Assembly (NCBI GenBank): GCA_009599575.1
Contig: VWND01000001.1
Coordinates: 310,001-374,000, forward strand
Source of the DNA: Blumeriella jaapii
Lineage: Eukaryota; Ascomycota; Leotiomycetes; Helotiales; Drepanopezizaceae
DNA: 64,000 bases
Direction: 5' to 3'
Under the pieces are notes generated by a model. It saw only the letters and a list, made by a program, of their open reading frames with translations, had not been told where the DNA came from and did not search any database. Within the stretch, counting starts at the first letter, position 1. The number at the start of each line of letters is the position of its first letter. Positions 11,129 through 23,783 of the stretch are shown piece after piece. The position numbers and the translations under genes were made by a program.

Positions 11129-14100
11129 TTAATCCGTTTTTGGCCTTTTTGCTATTGGCTTTTGCGGAAGAATAGCGTTTCGCTTATCGTTTAAATTATT
11201 TTGTTTATTTTGCTTTTTTGAAAAGTGGCTTAATAAAATATCAGTCGAAGTATCGTTTAAACTTACGAACGTTCTAATAATCTTTTCGTCGATAATATTA
11301 TTAAATGTCGCCGCGACGAATATTTTTTACGATTTTTTTTCGTAAATAATAAATTTTAGTTTTTGTACGTAGTTTTACGTTTTGCAAAAAGCGTTAAAAA
11401 GTTTTATATTAAAATCGTAAAAATAATCGATTAATTCGTCGTAATTAAAACCGATTAACGCTTTTGCTTCGCGTAAAACTGATAGGTCGAACTACGGTTG
11501 TTTATCGACGAATGCTTTTGAAAAGATTCCGAAGTTTATAAAAAAAATTATTTTACGAAATAGTTCGGAAATAATCGTTTGCAATCGAAACCACCGAAAA
11601 TATTGTAATTGCTTTCGTCGCAATACAAATAATATTAAATTGTTTATCGGATTATCGTTTTCGAAGTAGTTTTTGTATTTTTGCGCCGTATAATTATTCG
11701 AATAAATTAGCATCGCGCCGTCGGTTTTTTAGATTTTGAATTTAACGAAAACTTTTTGCTTAGTCGAAAAACTGACAAAAGTTATTTTATTTTTTATTTC
11801 GTAGTTTTCGGTTTTGTAATCCGATAAAATAGCCGAGGCTATTGTTTTAAACGCGCTGAAATATAAAAAAGCTAAGCTTTTTTAAATAATTTTAATTAGT
11901 TTTGCGTCGTAGTATAATTGCAGATAAATTTCGATTATTTTCGAATTATATGCGAAAGCAGGCAGAACGTAATAGTCGAAAATGGCGTCGGTAAAATTTT
12001 CGATTTTTTTTTTTCTAAAAATCGGCGATATCGAATTTTATAATTATAATACGATCGGGATTAGCGAGGCTTAAAACGATCGAAACGTTAGGATAAACTA
12101 CGAAGCGGCAGTTTTCGAAGTTTCGAATAATCAAAACAGCGAAATAAAAGCCGGGATATATTTTAAAAACTTATTAAATAAAATTGTAAAATATATTAAC
12201 GAAAAAAGCTGTAAATGTTTTTTAGGTTTTAATTAATCGGAAATAGTATTTGTATATAGCTACTTTTTTTTTTATAAAATGCAGCAATAGCTTGTTTTTT
12301 CCGTTGTGAAATTTTACGTAATTAACGAATTCGCAGCTTAATTCAGATAAATTTTAAAATATATTTTCGGTCGAAAAGCCAGAAAAGTCGGCTTTTAAAA
12401 ATACTTATTGCTTTTATTTTTTTACGTTTCAATCGAGTTTTATAATCGCGCTAAAGATTTTAAAGTCTGTTTTAAAATTTGCGTAGTTTAAATAAGTTTT
12501 AGCATACGCTTAAATAATTTTCGCAGTTTTTCGTCGGAATATAAATTAATTATTAAAATTAATTTTGAATACGTCGTAATCCGAATTTTTAATAATAGCG
12601 AATCGATTAGCGAAGTTAATAACGTTAATTTTTTTTATAATTAAATCGTAATACGCCGCGTAACAGCGTACGTAAAAATAGCAAAACTTGCCGTTTTTTT
12701 TAGCGTTAACGTTATTTGTAAAAACGAAATTAAAAAATCGGAGTTTTTTAGCGAAAAAAAGCTCGAGTAAAAACGGGTTACCGTTTTCAAAAGTCTTTTT
12801 TATTTGTTTCGGCGTATTATATTTACAATTTTCCGAAAAAAGTTTGATTTAGTTTTCGTTCGAAGCAAAAGAAAAAAAACTAACGGATTTATTTGATTTT
12901 TGTGTAAAAGTATCGAAATAAAACTTTTAAATCGTTTCGTCGTCGAAAGCGAAAGTTTTAAATAAAATAATTTAATTTTATGCTTTTTGTATAATTTTTT
13001 CCGCGATAATTTTAATATTTTTTTCCAGGCTTTTTCGATCGAATCGTATAATAATCGAAATCTTAAATATTTTTATTAAAGCCTAAAATATTAACGATAG
13101 TAATACGACGTTTTTAAACGCAGTAAGCGTTTTTAATATTTGCGTATTTAATTTCGAAAAATTAAATTTAAAATCGTTTAAATTTTTTTTTTTCGAAATG
13201 CCGGCGTTTTTTAAGTTTGATTCCGTAGAATCGTCGCGTTTTTTATTAATTAATTTAAAATTTATAATTCGGCGTTGATTTTCGGCCGTTTTTATTCGCG
13301 GTGCTTTTTTTGTTAGCGACGTAAATAGTTTTTTTTTCCGAACAAAAAAAGTTTCGGAAATATCGGCGCGTTTTTTTACGTTTTTTATTTTTACTTTTCG
13401 GAATTGTTTTTATAAATATAATAAGTTTTTTATATTCGAATAAACGGTTGTTTATTATCACGCTTTTGATTTCGTTTTCGGATTCGTTTTCGATAATTAA
13501 AAATAAAAATCGCCGAATTGTTTTAGCTGCTTTAAAAATATTAATTATTATTACGTATATTTTTTCGAACTAAACGAAAATAATATTAGCTTTTTCGTTT
13601 TTTTCGTCGTCGTAAATTTAAAATGTCGGAATAGCGTCGTTTTTTTCGTTCGGTATAAAAATGCCGTATTTAGCGACGCTTAATTTTTTGTTTTAAAAAA
13701 AAATCAGATTTAAAATTTCGCAACCGACTAAAACTTTTTTTAACGATTGCATAGCGTCGTCGATTAATTTGTAAACAGCCGTAAAAAAGCTTATGAATCT
13801 GCGGGCCTTTGGGTTATTAACTTTCAGAGCTTGCGTTTTAAAAATATAAACGTTTAATATTCAAACTTTTTTTTTAATAAAAGTAATAATTTCGAAAAAG
13901 CGAGCGAAGTGCCGAAATGGAATAATATCAGTAATTTTGCTAAAAACGTATTTTTAAATATTTTTTTTTCGTTAATTTAGCAAAAAACGCAAGATTCGGT
14001 TTGTTATTTTTTTTTTATTATTTCGAGCTTTTTTTGCTTCGGCGAAAGCTTTTAAAACGTTATCGTAATTAAACAGAAATTTGTCGTAATTAAAACTTTT

Positions 14101-14429
14101 GCGAACGAATTTAATTTTAACGAAACTTTCGTAATCGAATAAAAATTCGTTAACGTTTTTAATTATTATATCGAATTGTTTTATAAACGTTTTTACGAAA
14201 GCTGCTTATTAATCTGAGGTAATTGTATTATATGCTTGCTTAAATTCGGAAAAATTGCGTATAATAATTCCGTTCCAAAATAAATTAAAAATAAATTTGC
14301 TAGGTTTAGCAATGCTTTGCTTAGGGAACGATATAATATCGATAAGTTTACTATATTTGTTAAAAAGTAGATGGGAAGAAATACGAAGATTGTAAAGTAT
14401 TTGTATTTAAAAATTACGGGAATCCGCAT
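11129..14429 (-). pseudogene. Element A third ORF (unknown protein), about 1,100 codons
   Basis: Minus strand, downstream of pol. ATG at 14429 (MRIPVIFKYKYF), stop TAA at 11129-11131 after a basic tail KPIAKRPKTD. The same start, body and basic tail occur in B and D. In A about 17 bases are missing near 14340-14370, shifting the frame after roughly 20 codons; beyond that the frame conserved with B and D resumes (AAFVKTFIKQFD near 14180). Internal stops are of RIP type. I recognise no domain: no RT, integrase, chromodomain or env fusion motif. A short Cys-bearing stretch (FCYFYVRCYAAYYDL, about 12650-12695) is conserved in all copies. The position is that of env or accessory ORFs in other LTR elements. 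Confidence 0.7.
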
Positions 14430-14824
14430 ATTATTTTTTTAATAAATTAAAACTGTTCAGGCAGGCATTTGTTTAAAACAACGAAAAAAATAAATAATAC
14501 AGAAAGTAGCAAATAATAAAATGTATAAAAGATAGTTTTTGTAAAATATGCAAGCGGTATAAATATATCAGATATATAGCTTAAATATATATAAAGCTTT
14601 TGTTTTAATAAACAAAAGTACAGTTAAACAAAAAAAAGTATAGTAGATATCTTAAACAATATAGAAAAAAGGTTTTAAAAATAAACAGTATATATAAAAC
14701 AAAACAATTAAATTGTATATAAGCAAAGCAAAACAAAAACAGTAAAACAGTATATAATAAAAAGAAAAATAATAAATAACAAAAATAATAAAACAATTAA
14801 TAAACAATTTTGTAAGCATTTTTT
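14430..14824 (-). other. A/T-rich spacer between pol and third ORF, element A
   Basis: About 400 bases of low-complexity sequence made almost only of AAAC, AATA and ATAT runs, with hardly any CG, unlike the CG-bearing coding remnants on both sides. The equivalent spacer is present in B (30225-30620) and D (44094-44488). It may have been A/T rich before RIP and could hold a promoter or processing signal for the third ORF. No coding potential is seen. Confidence 0.55.
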
Positions 14825-17800
14825 TTCTTTTCGGTTATAAATAAAATCACGATTTAAATTATGCTTTCAGCAGCGGGGTTATCGTTCGGCTGTTTTCAAA
14901 CTTTTCCAAAAGGTTTTTTTTTTTCAGAAATATAATCGCTTTGATCGGAATCGTCGTTAGATTCGCTGAAATCGAAATCGCTGTTTAAATCAAAGTTTAA
15001 GAAATAGATTTGCTGGTTTTTTTTGTAAAATCGTTTTAATCGGTTGGCGGCGAATATTTTTTTTAGTTTTGTTTTATCGAATTTCGTAAGCTTGTAATAG
15101 CTTTTATTTAATTCGGCCTCGTATATTTCGTAAGGTCCGAGCCATTTATAATTAAGTTTAATATCGGCCGATTTATCGATAGCGCGCTAAACGTTATAAA
15201 CTAAAATCAGATTTCTTTTTTTAATTAACGTTTTTTTTAAAATTTTAATTTTATTTCAGATTTTCTTAGCCGCTTTTTTATATTTTTTTTTTTTTAAATT
15301 ATTTTTTTTATATTTATATCGCGGTAATTTAATTGTTTAAATTTTATTGCTAACAGATCCGCTTTCGTTTTTATTTTAATTACGTTATAAAACTTTTATA
15401 CAAGCCATTTTGTTTCTAAAAGCAATCGAGCGTTTTTTTCGTATTAAATAAAAAATGGGATTATTTTAGTAAAAGCGTATATATATATACGCATAGCAAA
15501 AAGTATTTTCGAGAATTTCCGCGACCAACGCTTATAGCTTTTTCGAATAGCTTTTGAAAGGCCGTCGAAAATATTTTTATAATTTCGTTTAACGAATTCG
15601 TTGCTTTTCGAATTATAAGCTAAAATTTAAATACGCTAGATGTTGTATTTTTTTTATAAAAGTTTCGATAACGCTTTTGTTTTCGAATTTATTATCGATA
15701 TTTAATTTGCTAAATAAATTATATCGATATATAACGTTTTTTTAAAAAAAAATCGTTATAGCTTCGAAAATAACGTTTCGGAAAGGTCGCTTTTTAAGCT
15801 ATTTAAATAAATCGTTAATAGCGAATACAAAGCATATATGCCCGCGGTCGATGGTCGGTACGCGTATAACGTCGAAATTGATTTTTTTTTAAATTTCAAA
15901 CGATTATATCGGATATAATAAGTTTTTTTTTCGGCCAGGTTTTCGTTTTTGGCAAGAAATGCAGCTTTTAACGAAAGCTTTGCAGTTTTCGAAGCATTTT
16001 TTTTATTAAAAATCGTTTTTGATTCGGTGATAAATAGCTTTAGCTTTTTTATAAAACACTTTTTCGTAAGTTTTTTTTATAATTTAAAACTTATCAGCTT
16101 TGTTATTTATTATTAAGCGTTTTTAATATATATTATTTTTTATTTTATATAACTTTTTGTCGGCTAAAATATAATCGAAAGCCTGGTTTTTAAATAATTT
16201 AAATTAATAATTTAGTACGCTAAATAATTTAAACAAAATAGTTAAATAATATACGATTAAATAAAAATCTTCGATTTCGTAATTATCGATTAAAAATTTA
16301 TTTTCGTTGTTAATCGGCTTATTCTGATCGTTTTCGATTAAATTTATTCGCGATGCTAGCCGAAATAATAACGCGAATGCTTTTTCGGCCCGAGAATTAA
16401 TGTTTTTTATTCGCGATGCCAGCCGAAATAACAACGCGAATGGTTTTGGTTTTATAAAATTTAAAACGCAAATAGCAAAGCAATTAATTTCGTTAGCGAT
16501 TTATTCGTCGATATTTTATTCGCTTTGTTTAGCGAAATTAAACGGATAAAAACGTTTTCGTTTGGAAAAACCGTTTGCCGCTATATTAATTGTTTTTTTA
16601 ATATGCTTAATTTCGAAGTTTATAAATCGCATTTAAGCTATTTAATTAATAACGAACATTTTTAATAAATTATTAGCTTTTTTATTTAATTAATCGATAA
16701 AGATTTTTGCGTTTGTTTTTAAAATAAAATATACGCCGTATAATTCGCTTTTTATTTTTTTTATTGTTTTAAAAACGCTTCGATATTTTCGTTTAATAAT
16801 ATCGTAGCGTGTTTTCGCGAAAAATTATAAGCCGCTTTCGAATCGTAAAAAATGCCGTTTTTTGTTTTTATCGATTTATTATAATACAGCTTTTTAACCG
16901 AAAATATTAGCGTCGATAATCAAAATAATTTTTTTTGCGTTTGGGCTGTAATCGATCCGCATAAGCGATAAAACCGATAAAAAGTCGTTTTTAAAAACTT
17001 TTATAGCTTTGCTTTGTTTTTTTTTCTAAACGAAATCGATTTTTTTTTTTATCGTAGCGTAAATAAATATAGCTTTTTAAAAAAAGTTTTTAATTTAATT
17101 ACGGTAATAAATCACAACGCTAATAAAAGCTTTGGCTTCGATAATATTTTTATATTTTTTTTATTCGCAAATCTTTTTAATTTTTTTTCGTTAAAAATAA
17201 CGGTTAGCGCTGTTAATTATATAACCGACGATATTTATTTCGGATATGCAAAATTTTAATCGAAAGCTAATAATAGCTTTGGCTTTTTCGAAGCAAATTA
17301 TGATTTTGTCGATATTTTAGATATATTTTATTATATAGCGTCGAATTTTAAAAAAAATCTTTTTATTATTATAATATAATCTGGAACCTTTTACTTTAAC
17401 GTCGTTAACGTAAAAAAGGGCAATATTAAAAATGCAAATTATAAGAATTTTATATACGATTTTTACGAATTAAACGATCGAATTAATAACTTTTATAAGT
17501 ATTCTGGTTATACGCAGCAAACCGATTGGAATTTGAATTGCTGTTATATTTCGAAACCGTAGATCAAACATTAAATAATCGTAGCCGGAAAACAAATCGA
17601 AAAAAAAAGCGATCGTTAATTTTGCGAATTCGTTCGAAAATTAATCGACGTTAAATAATACGTTAGCGTTTCGTATCGTTATTTTATTTATTTCGACGAT
17701 TGCGGTAATAAATTTGTAAATACTTTTTTTTTTTTCGCAATAATAAACTATTTGTTTTTGTATAAGCCGTAGCAGAATTCGAGGATTTTTTGCTTAATTC

Positions 17801-18900
17801 GTTTTTTTAGTATTTCGACTATTTTATTTTAAAAAGCTTTAAAAACTAAAAAGGTTTTTTTTTGCCAAGCTTCGTAAAATACGGTTTTGATATCGATATA
17901 AAACGTAACGTTAAAATTAAATTGGCTTATTTCGGTAAAATCGAAAGCTATAACTTTTTTCCGGTTGCATAAAACTTCGTATAAAACCTTTTTTTTTTTT
18001 AACAAAAATTAAATTCCGATTGCTAAATTATCAAATCGTTTTTTTATAAATCGGCTGCCAAATAATAAGCTGAAAAATCGGCCGGTGATAAATCTTTCGA
18101 ATTCGCTAGCAATTAATTAAAATGGTTTTGTTAATTCGTTTTTTTCGAACCAATCGTTTATTTTTCCGAAAATATTTTCATCGGATTTGCTAAAATTTAC
18201 GAATCGTATTTTATCAGTTTTGCGCTTGTAAAAAGTGCTGATATTAATACAAAAAGATAGGGTATATAAATCGGATTTGTTTAATACGAAAACGAAATCT
18301 TCGGAACTTTTATTTTCGAATTAATAATTAAAAATATTAATATTAGCCAATTTTATTCGCGATATTATTTCGATTAATAACGCAAATGCTTTTGGCTGAT
18401 TATTTTCCAAGTTTTATTATAACTTAGCGTTTATTTTAAAATTAAAGCCGGCTATTCGTTTTTCGATAAAACGTCGATTAAAAAAATCTTATCGTCGGCG
18501 ACGGTAATTTAATTTTAAAAAAATCGGTTTTAGTTTTAAAAAAAAACTTTTATCTGGCCGTTTTCGGTGTATTTAAAACTGACGAAACTTTCCAGAATCT
18601 AAAGCATTTCAAAAATAATAAAATAAAAGTATTTTTTTATTATTAAAAAGTTTTTATAAATAATAATATTTTCAACGTTTATTTTTATATTTCGTACAAT
18701 TTCGTTAAACTTAATAATGTTTTTATTAACGATGATATAAATTATTCGTTTATTAATAATAATCGGGATATTATTAGCTTCGGCTATTTTTTAGTTTATG
18801 CAATTGATTTCGGTTTTATTATCGAATAAAACGAGGGCGGTCGTATTTTTCTTAAGTATAATTTTTATTTTTAATGCTTTTATAGCCGTATAAAAGCAGT
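14825..18900 (-). pseudogene. pol: Element A pol remnant (PR-RT-RH-IN)
   Basis: Minus strand, colinear with D 40090-44093, where motifs are easier to read. The RT box equivalent to FFDLFSGYDYLVLNL of D lies near 17560-17615, and the polymerase block with KNRWFIVAKK near 17745-17790. The integrase core with its SNGFIERN-like glutamate helix lies around 15540-15620, and the C-terminal segment (ELNKSYYKLTEFDKTKLKK) near 15060-15130. A shadow protein at 16204-16434 is an RIP-created opening in the RNase H-integrase linker. The order IN after RT-RH makes it Ty3/gypsy. Many stops and frameshifts; not functional. Confidence 0.85.
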
Positions 18901-20093
18901 TTCGTCGTTTTGATTTTTAGGTTTTTATAATAAAAATCAAAAAGCTGATTTTTTCCGAGGATTTTTTTTTATCGGCTAAATTGACTGCGATATTATAAAT
19001 TTCTTTTTGGTTTTTTTCTAATTTAAAATCGTTTTCTTTTTAAATAATTTCAATCTTTTCGTTTTTTTTTAATATAAGGATTTATTTATTAATAATTTTG
19101 TCGAATTTTTCTTTTGTGCTAAATAAATCGCTGAATTTTAATTTAATCTTTTGTTTTATGATTTTTTTAATAATTTCGTCGACGGCTTCGGAGCTGATAT
19201 ATTTATCGATTTATTTTTCGCTTCGCATTAATAATAGGCGCTTAAAAGCTGGTACTTTTTAAATAATTTAAATCGGGATATCGGTGTCGATATTTTTTAT
19301 ATCGTCGTCAATTTCTTTTATTATAAGCGTTTTTTTAATAGTTTTATCGGTTTTTTTTCGGATTTCAAAATCTTTTTTCTTTTCGATTTTAACGTTTTTT
19401 TTTATATCAATTGATTTAGCGAATAAAACAAAAGCATTTTGCTTTTTTGTGATTCGCTGGCTTAATTATATAGCCATAATATTTGCAAATACGATATTTG
19501 CATTGGCAATATATATATTTATTTTTTATTTATATATTTGAATTTTATTTACATTTAGAATAAAAGTTTTCTTTTTAATTAGTACGCTTTCTGGAATATT
19601 TTCTTTTTTATTAATAAAAATCGTTTTCGCATTTTTTTTGTTTTTCAAGCAGTTGTTTTATTTCGTACTTTTTATTTTTAAACGGATGGTATTTAACCAG
19701 TTTTGATTTTCAGTTTTATTAAAAAGGTTTATTTCTGTTTTCGTCGGTCCGAAGCAAATCGCTTTATATTTGTTAATATAACAAATATTATTATTTATAT
19801 AAAAATTAAATGCTTTGCATTTAAAGCGAATATAAGGTTTTTCACAGTAAATTTCTTTATTATTACAAAATTCATATTTAAGGCCACGAGGTCTTTTTTA
19901 ATAATTACTTTTACCGCTTTAATAGCCGCGATTTTGGTTTTCGCGTTGGTTTTTTTTTTTTTTTTAATAATCGTTATTATAATTAATATTTCGCTGATTT
20001 TAATCGCTAGCACAAAAAAGTTGTTATTAGGCAGCTATTATTTTTACGATGGCTTGGCAAAGCTGATCGCTTCGCGCATTTTAAAAAGAATAA
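18901..20093 (-). pseudogene. Element A Gag C-terminal / Cys-rich and pre-protease region
   Basis: Minus strand, equivalent to D 38870-40090. Around 19720-19880 the reading frame carries several cysteines in a pattern like CEFC..C..C..C..CFGPTKA, matching a cysteine-rich segment in the D copy and plausibly a nucleocapsid zinc-binding region, though not a standard CCHC knuckle. The segment ends at 20093 where B is inserted (TSD ATAA left, GTAA right). Sequence within about 50 bases of the junction is less RIPed than the same sequence in D. The rest (18901-19560) is charged and low in recognisable motifs. Confidence 0.5.
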
Positions 20094-20360
20094 TGTAAAA
20101 GTAGATAGGAAAACCAGACTGATACGGCCACATATCGGTGGGTAAAATAATCTAGGGAAACCCTAGAAAAGACTAAAGAAAGGAAAAGAAAAGTGAATGA
20201 AGGTATAAATTGGACTGCGTGCTTATGGTACTATTTAAAAGGGTGCTTTGCTTTTATACCTGTTGAAAATAGTTAATGGCAGGGGATCTCGGAAGGGTTT
20301 ATGCTTCGATTATAGCTAAAATTATTAATTTTTATTAATATAAAGTATTACCGTTTTATA
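20094..20360 (-). repeat. Element B 3' LTR (left)
   Basis: 267 bp, starts TGTAAAAGTAGATAGG, ends CCGTTTTATA (CA changed to TA by RIP at the inner end). The outer half is little mutated. TATA box TATAAAAG on the minus strand at 20251-20258. Confidence 0.95.
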
Positions 20361-20506
20361 TTTTGTTTTAAATAATATACGTAGTCGTTTTTAATTATAA
20401 CTAAAGAAAAATATAATTTTAATAAGTATAATCTAGTTTATTTTATATGATTTAAAAACCAATTAATTAAAAACTAAATTTTTTAATTTTACACTTTTTC
20501 GGTCTT

Positions 20507-20968
20507 TTAACCCGTTTTGGCTTTTTTGCTGTTGGCTTCTGCGGAAGGATAGCGTTTCGCTTGTCGTTTGAATTACTTTGTTTACTCTGCTCTTTTAAAA
20601 AATGGCTCGATAAAATGTCAATCGAAGTATCGTTTAGATTTACGAACGTTTTGATAACTTTTTCGTCGATAATATTATTAAGCGTCGCCGCGACGGATGC
20701 TTTTTACGATTTTTTTTCGTAAATAATAGATTTCAGCTTTTGAACGTGGTCTTACGCTTTGCAAAAGGCGCTAAAAAGTTTTGTATTAAAATCGTAGAAG
20801 TAATCGATTAGTTCGTTATAATTGAAACTAATTAACGCTTTTGCTTCGCGTAAAACTAATAGGTCGGACCACGGTTGTTTGCCGACGAATGCTTTTGAAA
20901 AGGCTCCGAAGCCTGTAAAAAAAACTATTTTACGGAATAATTCGGAAATAGTCGTTTGCAGTCGAAAC
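20507..20968 (-). pseudogene. Element B third ORF, C-terminal part
   Basis: Minus strand. The last about 150 codons of the family-1 third ORF, with stop TAA at 20507-20509 after a basic tail (AKKPKTG) matching A and D. It is separated from the rest of the ORF (27371-30224) by element E, whose 5-bp duplication GAAAC (20964-20968 and 27371-27375) marks the site. Bases next to E are less RIPed than in A, for example GTCGTTTGCAGTCGAAAC here against ATCGTTTGCAATCGAAAC in A. Function unknown. Confidence 0.75.
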
Positions 20969-21237
20969 TGTGACGATTCACTCTGTTGCCACCTCTCGTG
21001 TCACCCCAGCAACTACGTATAGCTGTAAGCTCCCTGGTCTTCTGATGGGTCTCCCCATCAATTATGGAAATTATTCATATATATAAGGCTTTTTTCTTTT
21101 AGCAACTTCTGCCTTTTGCAATTGTTGATTCTAAATGAATATTTTTGTTACAAAACCAAAGGCTCGTTTTTTATATTATATAAATACGGCGACCAATTAA
21201 CTAATTTCTTAGCCTTCCGATTGATTAAATCGTTATA
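20969..21237 (+). repeat. Element E 5' LTR
   Basis: Starts TGTGACGATTCACTCTG; ends CGTTATA, where the partner LTR has CGTCACA. The outer 100 bases are un-RIPed (CACCCCAGCAAC) and the inner half is mutated: the mirror image of the right LTR. Confidence 0.95.
21078..21088 (+). promoter_or_regulatory. TATA box, element E 5' LTR
   Basis: TATATATAAGG, conserved in the right LTR (about 27212) and in H (about 60588). A pyrimidine-rich tract TTTTTTCTTTTAGCAACTTC follows, typical of fungal transcription starts. Confidence 0.65.
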
Positions 21238-21559
21238 TTATTAATAATTTTTTTTCTACGCTGGCGACGGCGTAAATTATCTTTTTCTTCGAATTTCTTA
21301 CGGGTTATATTAAAGTGATCGACCGGTCGTAAAAAAGCTTATTTCCGCATTTTGCGAAAAATGGCTTTTATTCAACGATCCTTCTTTTAGCAGAGCTTTT
21401 CAGCTTCTGCTACCACATTTTAATCTTCTAATCAACGAAGAAGCAGCCTCCCTCAGAAGCTTCTTCTTTTGAAAAACAGTCCTCCTTCCGAGGAAAAAAA
21501 AACAAAGGAAAAGGCAGAGCGCCAACCATTTCGCCTGCCACCTTTTAGCCTAGCGTTAA
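21238..21559 (+). other. 5' leader of element E
   Basis: Between LTR and gag remnant. The base after the LTR reads TTATTAATAATTT (TTATCAATAACTC in H). This lacks the TGG expected of a primer site for a tRNA 3' end. Pyrimidine-rich stretches at 21375-21500 keep some C-rich, less RIPed sequence. No gene is seen. Confidence 0.5.
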
Positions 21560-22700
21560 GAGCGTTTAATTAAAACTTTTGCAAAATCAACTGAAAAAAG
21601 CGTAAAAGCGTAAACGACAACTTCTGGAAATTATACGATTGCGACAAACCTTTTAATCAAAGCGTTTGGTAGAATTTATCGAACGTGCTTTTATTAATCG
21701 CGAATCTGCTGCTTTTCCTTTTTCTCGCAATATTTTATTTTAATTAACAAACGCTGCAAATCAATTTCCACGCTTTTCGCGAACTTTTTTTAAATCTTTT
21801 TATAACGGCCAAAATCTTAACGCGCTTTTTAAACGCTATAGCTTTTATTTATTTGCTGACTTTCGATTAGCTCGCATAAAGCGCGTTCCGAATTTTAAAT
21901 TTAAATTAAATAATAATAAAAATTACAAAACACGCTATTAAAAAACTAAAGTTTTCGATAATTTCGAATTTTACTACGATTATTTCGCTAGCGATCGATT
22001 TTGTAAAAATTATATATTCGATCAGACCGAAAGCGTAGCAAAAAAGTTTCTGACCCGCGTATTTTAGACCGTTCCGATTTTACACTTTTCGAAAAATTAA
22101 TAAAAAAGATCGTCGATTTTCTGGCCGATTTTTCAAACGTTCAAAAAGCGAAAAACGAATTTAAAATATTTGTAATAAATACGTACGACGACTTTTGGCG
22201 ATTTTACCTGCGATTTTTTATTTTCGCAGCGAACGCTTAAATACGAACCGATAAACAGCTTCGGAACGCTTTCCGCGATAAAATACCAAAGCGTTTACGA
22301 AAAAAACTGCATTTGAAATAAGCGCGTATAACGATTTTTAAAAATTGGCTTACCGCCGTTCGATAAAAAAAATAAAATCAGTTGGCTAAACGAATTTTAT
22401 ACGCGAATCGCTTTTTTATTAAATCTATTATTTATTAAAATGGTAAGTTTTTAACCAAAGCGTATTACGAGTTAAATCGTACGTACGAAAGTCGTTTAAG
22501 TGCTTTATAAGCTTTTTTTCAGCCTTTTGTTTTTTCTTTTTTTCCACGCCAAAACGCTTTTTTTGGCGTTTTTTTTTTTCGATCGGACCAACGATAACGT
22601 TCGTTTTTTATTTTATATTAAAAGGTTCGAGGCCAATTTGCACGATCTTTTACGGGCCGATTTTCGGTTTTATTCAAAGGCTCTTCCAAGCTAATAAATA
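21560..22700 (+). pseudogene. gag: Element E Gag remnant
   Basis: Plus strand, between leader and protease. The frame is followed by matching H (61090-62215): a basic helix region near 21600-21720, an aromatic block read as NFEFYYDYFASDRF around 21960-22010, the DQTESVAKK stretch near 22022-22050, and an open segment at 22500-22694 ending YSKALPS that is shared with H. No CCHC knuckle is legible. It is called Gag from its position between LTR and protease and from conservation across family copies rather than from a diagnostic motif. Stops are RIP type. Confidence 0.6.
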
Positions 22701-22839
22701 TAAACGAAATCGAGCCGGCCGAAAATTCGTTTTTTAATAATAATAATAAAAACGAAAACCCTTTTTTAAACGATTTTTAAAACGCATACGAAAAAATTAA
22801 AAACTTTTTCGCTAATCGGAGAAACGCCCAGGCCTAAGC

Positions 22840-23500
22840 AAAACTTTTTTTTTAGGCGTATTACGCGATATGCGTTATTTTAACGTTCGAAAGCTTTTTG
22901 GTAGCGATTTATTAATAATTCCCGTTATACTTATTAAAAATGGCTTTTTGTACAAAGTGAAAGCGCTCGCCGATTTTAAAGCGAACGGTTATGCGTTAAT
23001 CGATTCGGCGCTGATTAAATTTTTTTCTTTTTTTTTAAAACTTTTAATTTAACCTTTTCCGGCTTTTTTTCCTGTAAAAGGGTATAATAGAGCTCGTAGC
23101 TATTTAATTATATATTTTACGCTTTTTAATTTTATTATTAATAATCGAATATAATCGTTTACTTTTTTTTTAATTATTAATTTCGGAAATTATAATATGA
23201 TTTTAAAAAAAGCTTGGTTGGCCGAATATCAAGTTTTATTAAATTGTAATAAACGCAAGCTTTATTAGCCGAAGTTTTACCCTTTTACAGCCTTTTACGC
23301 TCGTTATATTAAAGTTTTTTATTTGCATTTCCGAAAGATTTAATTTCGCTATTAAAACGACGCTGTAAAACGTAACAAAAACTTTAACCAATTATGGCAA
23401 ACCTACGACGTTATACGAAGCGCGAAAAGGTCGAATTTCATTCGCGGTGTTAATTTCGATAGCGACGCTAATGAAATAATACAAAAAATTATATTATTTT
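22840..23500 (+). pseudogene. pol: Element E retropepsin remnant
   Basis: Plus strand. The segment at 22870-23052 reads as LADFKANGYALIDSAL; the family active site would be A-D-S-G-A-N-G, so D and the ANG remain while S-G became F-K. The downstream domain contains a YNRARS-like strand, an IILKKAWLAEYQ-like helix near 23200-23235 (the conserved ILGxxWL block of Ty3 proteases) and CNKRKLY. It would process Gag-Pol. The same segment in H (62410-62536) has the identical changed motif, suggesting that the change arose by RIP at the same codons or predates both copies. Confidence 0.75.
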
Positions 23501-23783
23501 TTCAGGCTGCCGATCTTTTTTCTATTATTTCTTTTTTTTTTTTTTTTTTTTTCGTCAGAACAGCTTTTTCGTTTTACGAAAAACAATTATATTAAAAACC
23601 GAAGAAAAGCTTTCGCCGCGATAGCCTTTCAGCTTAATATAATCGATAATTCACAAGCCATCTTTTGAATTTTTTAAACGACCAGTTCGAAAACGAATTT
23701 TTTAATTTACTGCTTATTTAATTTCTATCTGTCAAATCACCGCATACGCTTTCAAGCTGATTTTTAGGAAAAAAGCAGTTGAA

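Noticed and set aside
16204..16434. Repeated short ORF (also 31998-32228, 42516-42746) that looks like a conserved small gene
   Set aside because: It is the same stretch of the family-1 RNase H-integrase linker in A, B and D, with a RIP-made start; not independent genes.
19703..20098. Plus-strand 131-codon ORF rich in hydrophobic residues, apparent membrane protein (also 38821-39249)
   Set aside because: It runs antisense to the Gag/Cys-rich region of family 1; the hydrophobicity comes from T-rich complement of RIPed lysine codons.
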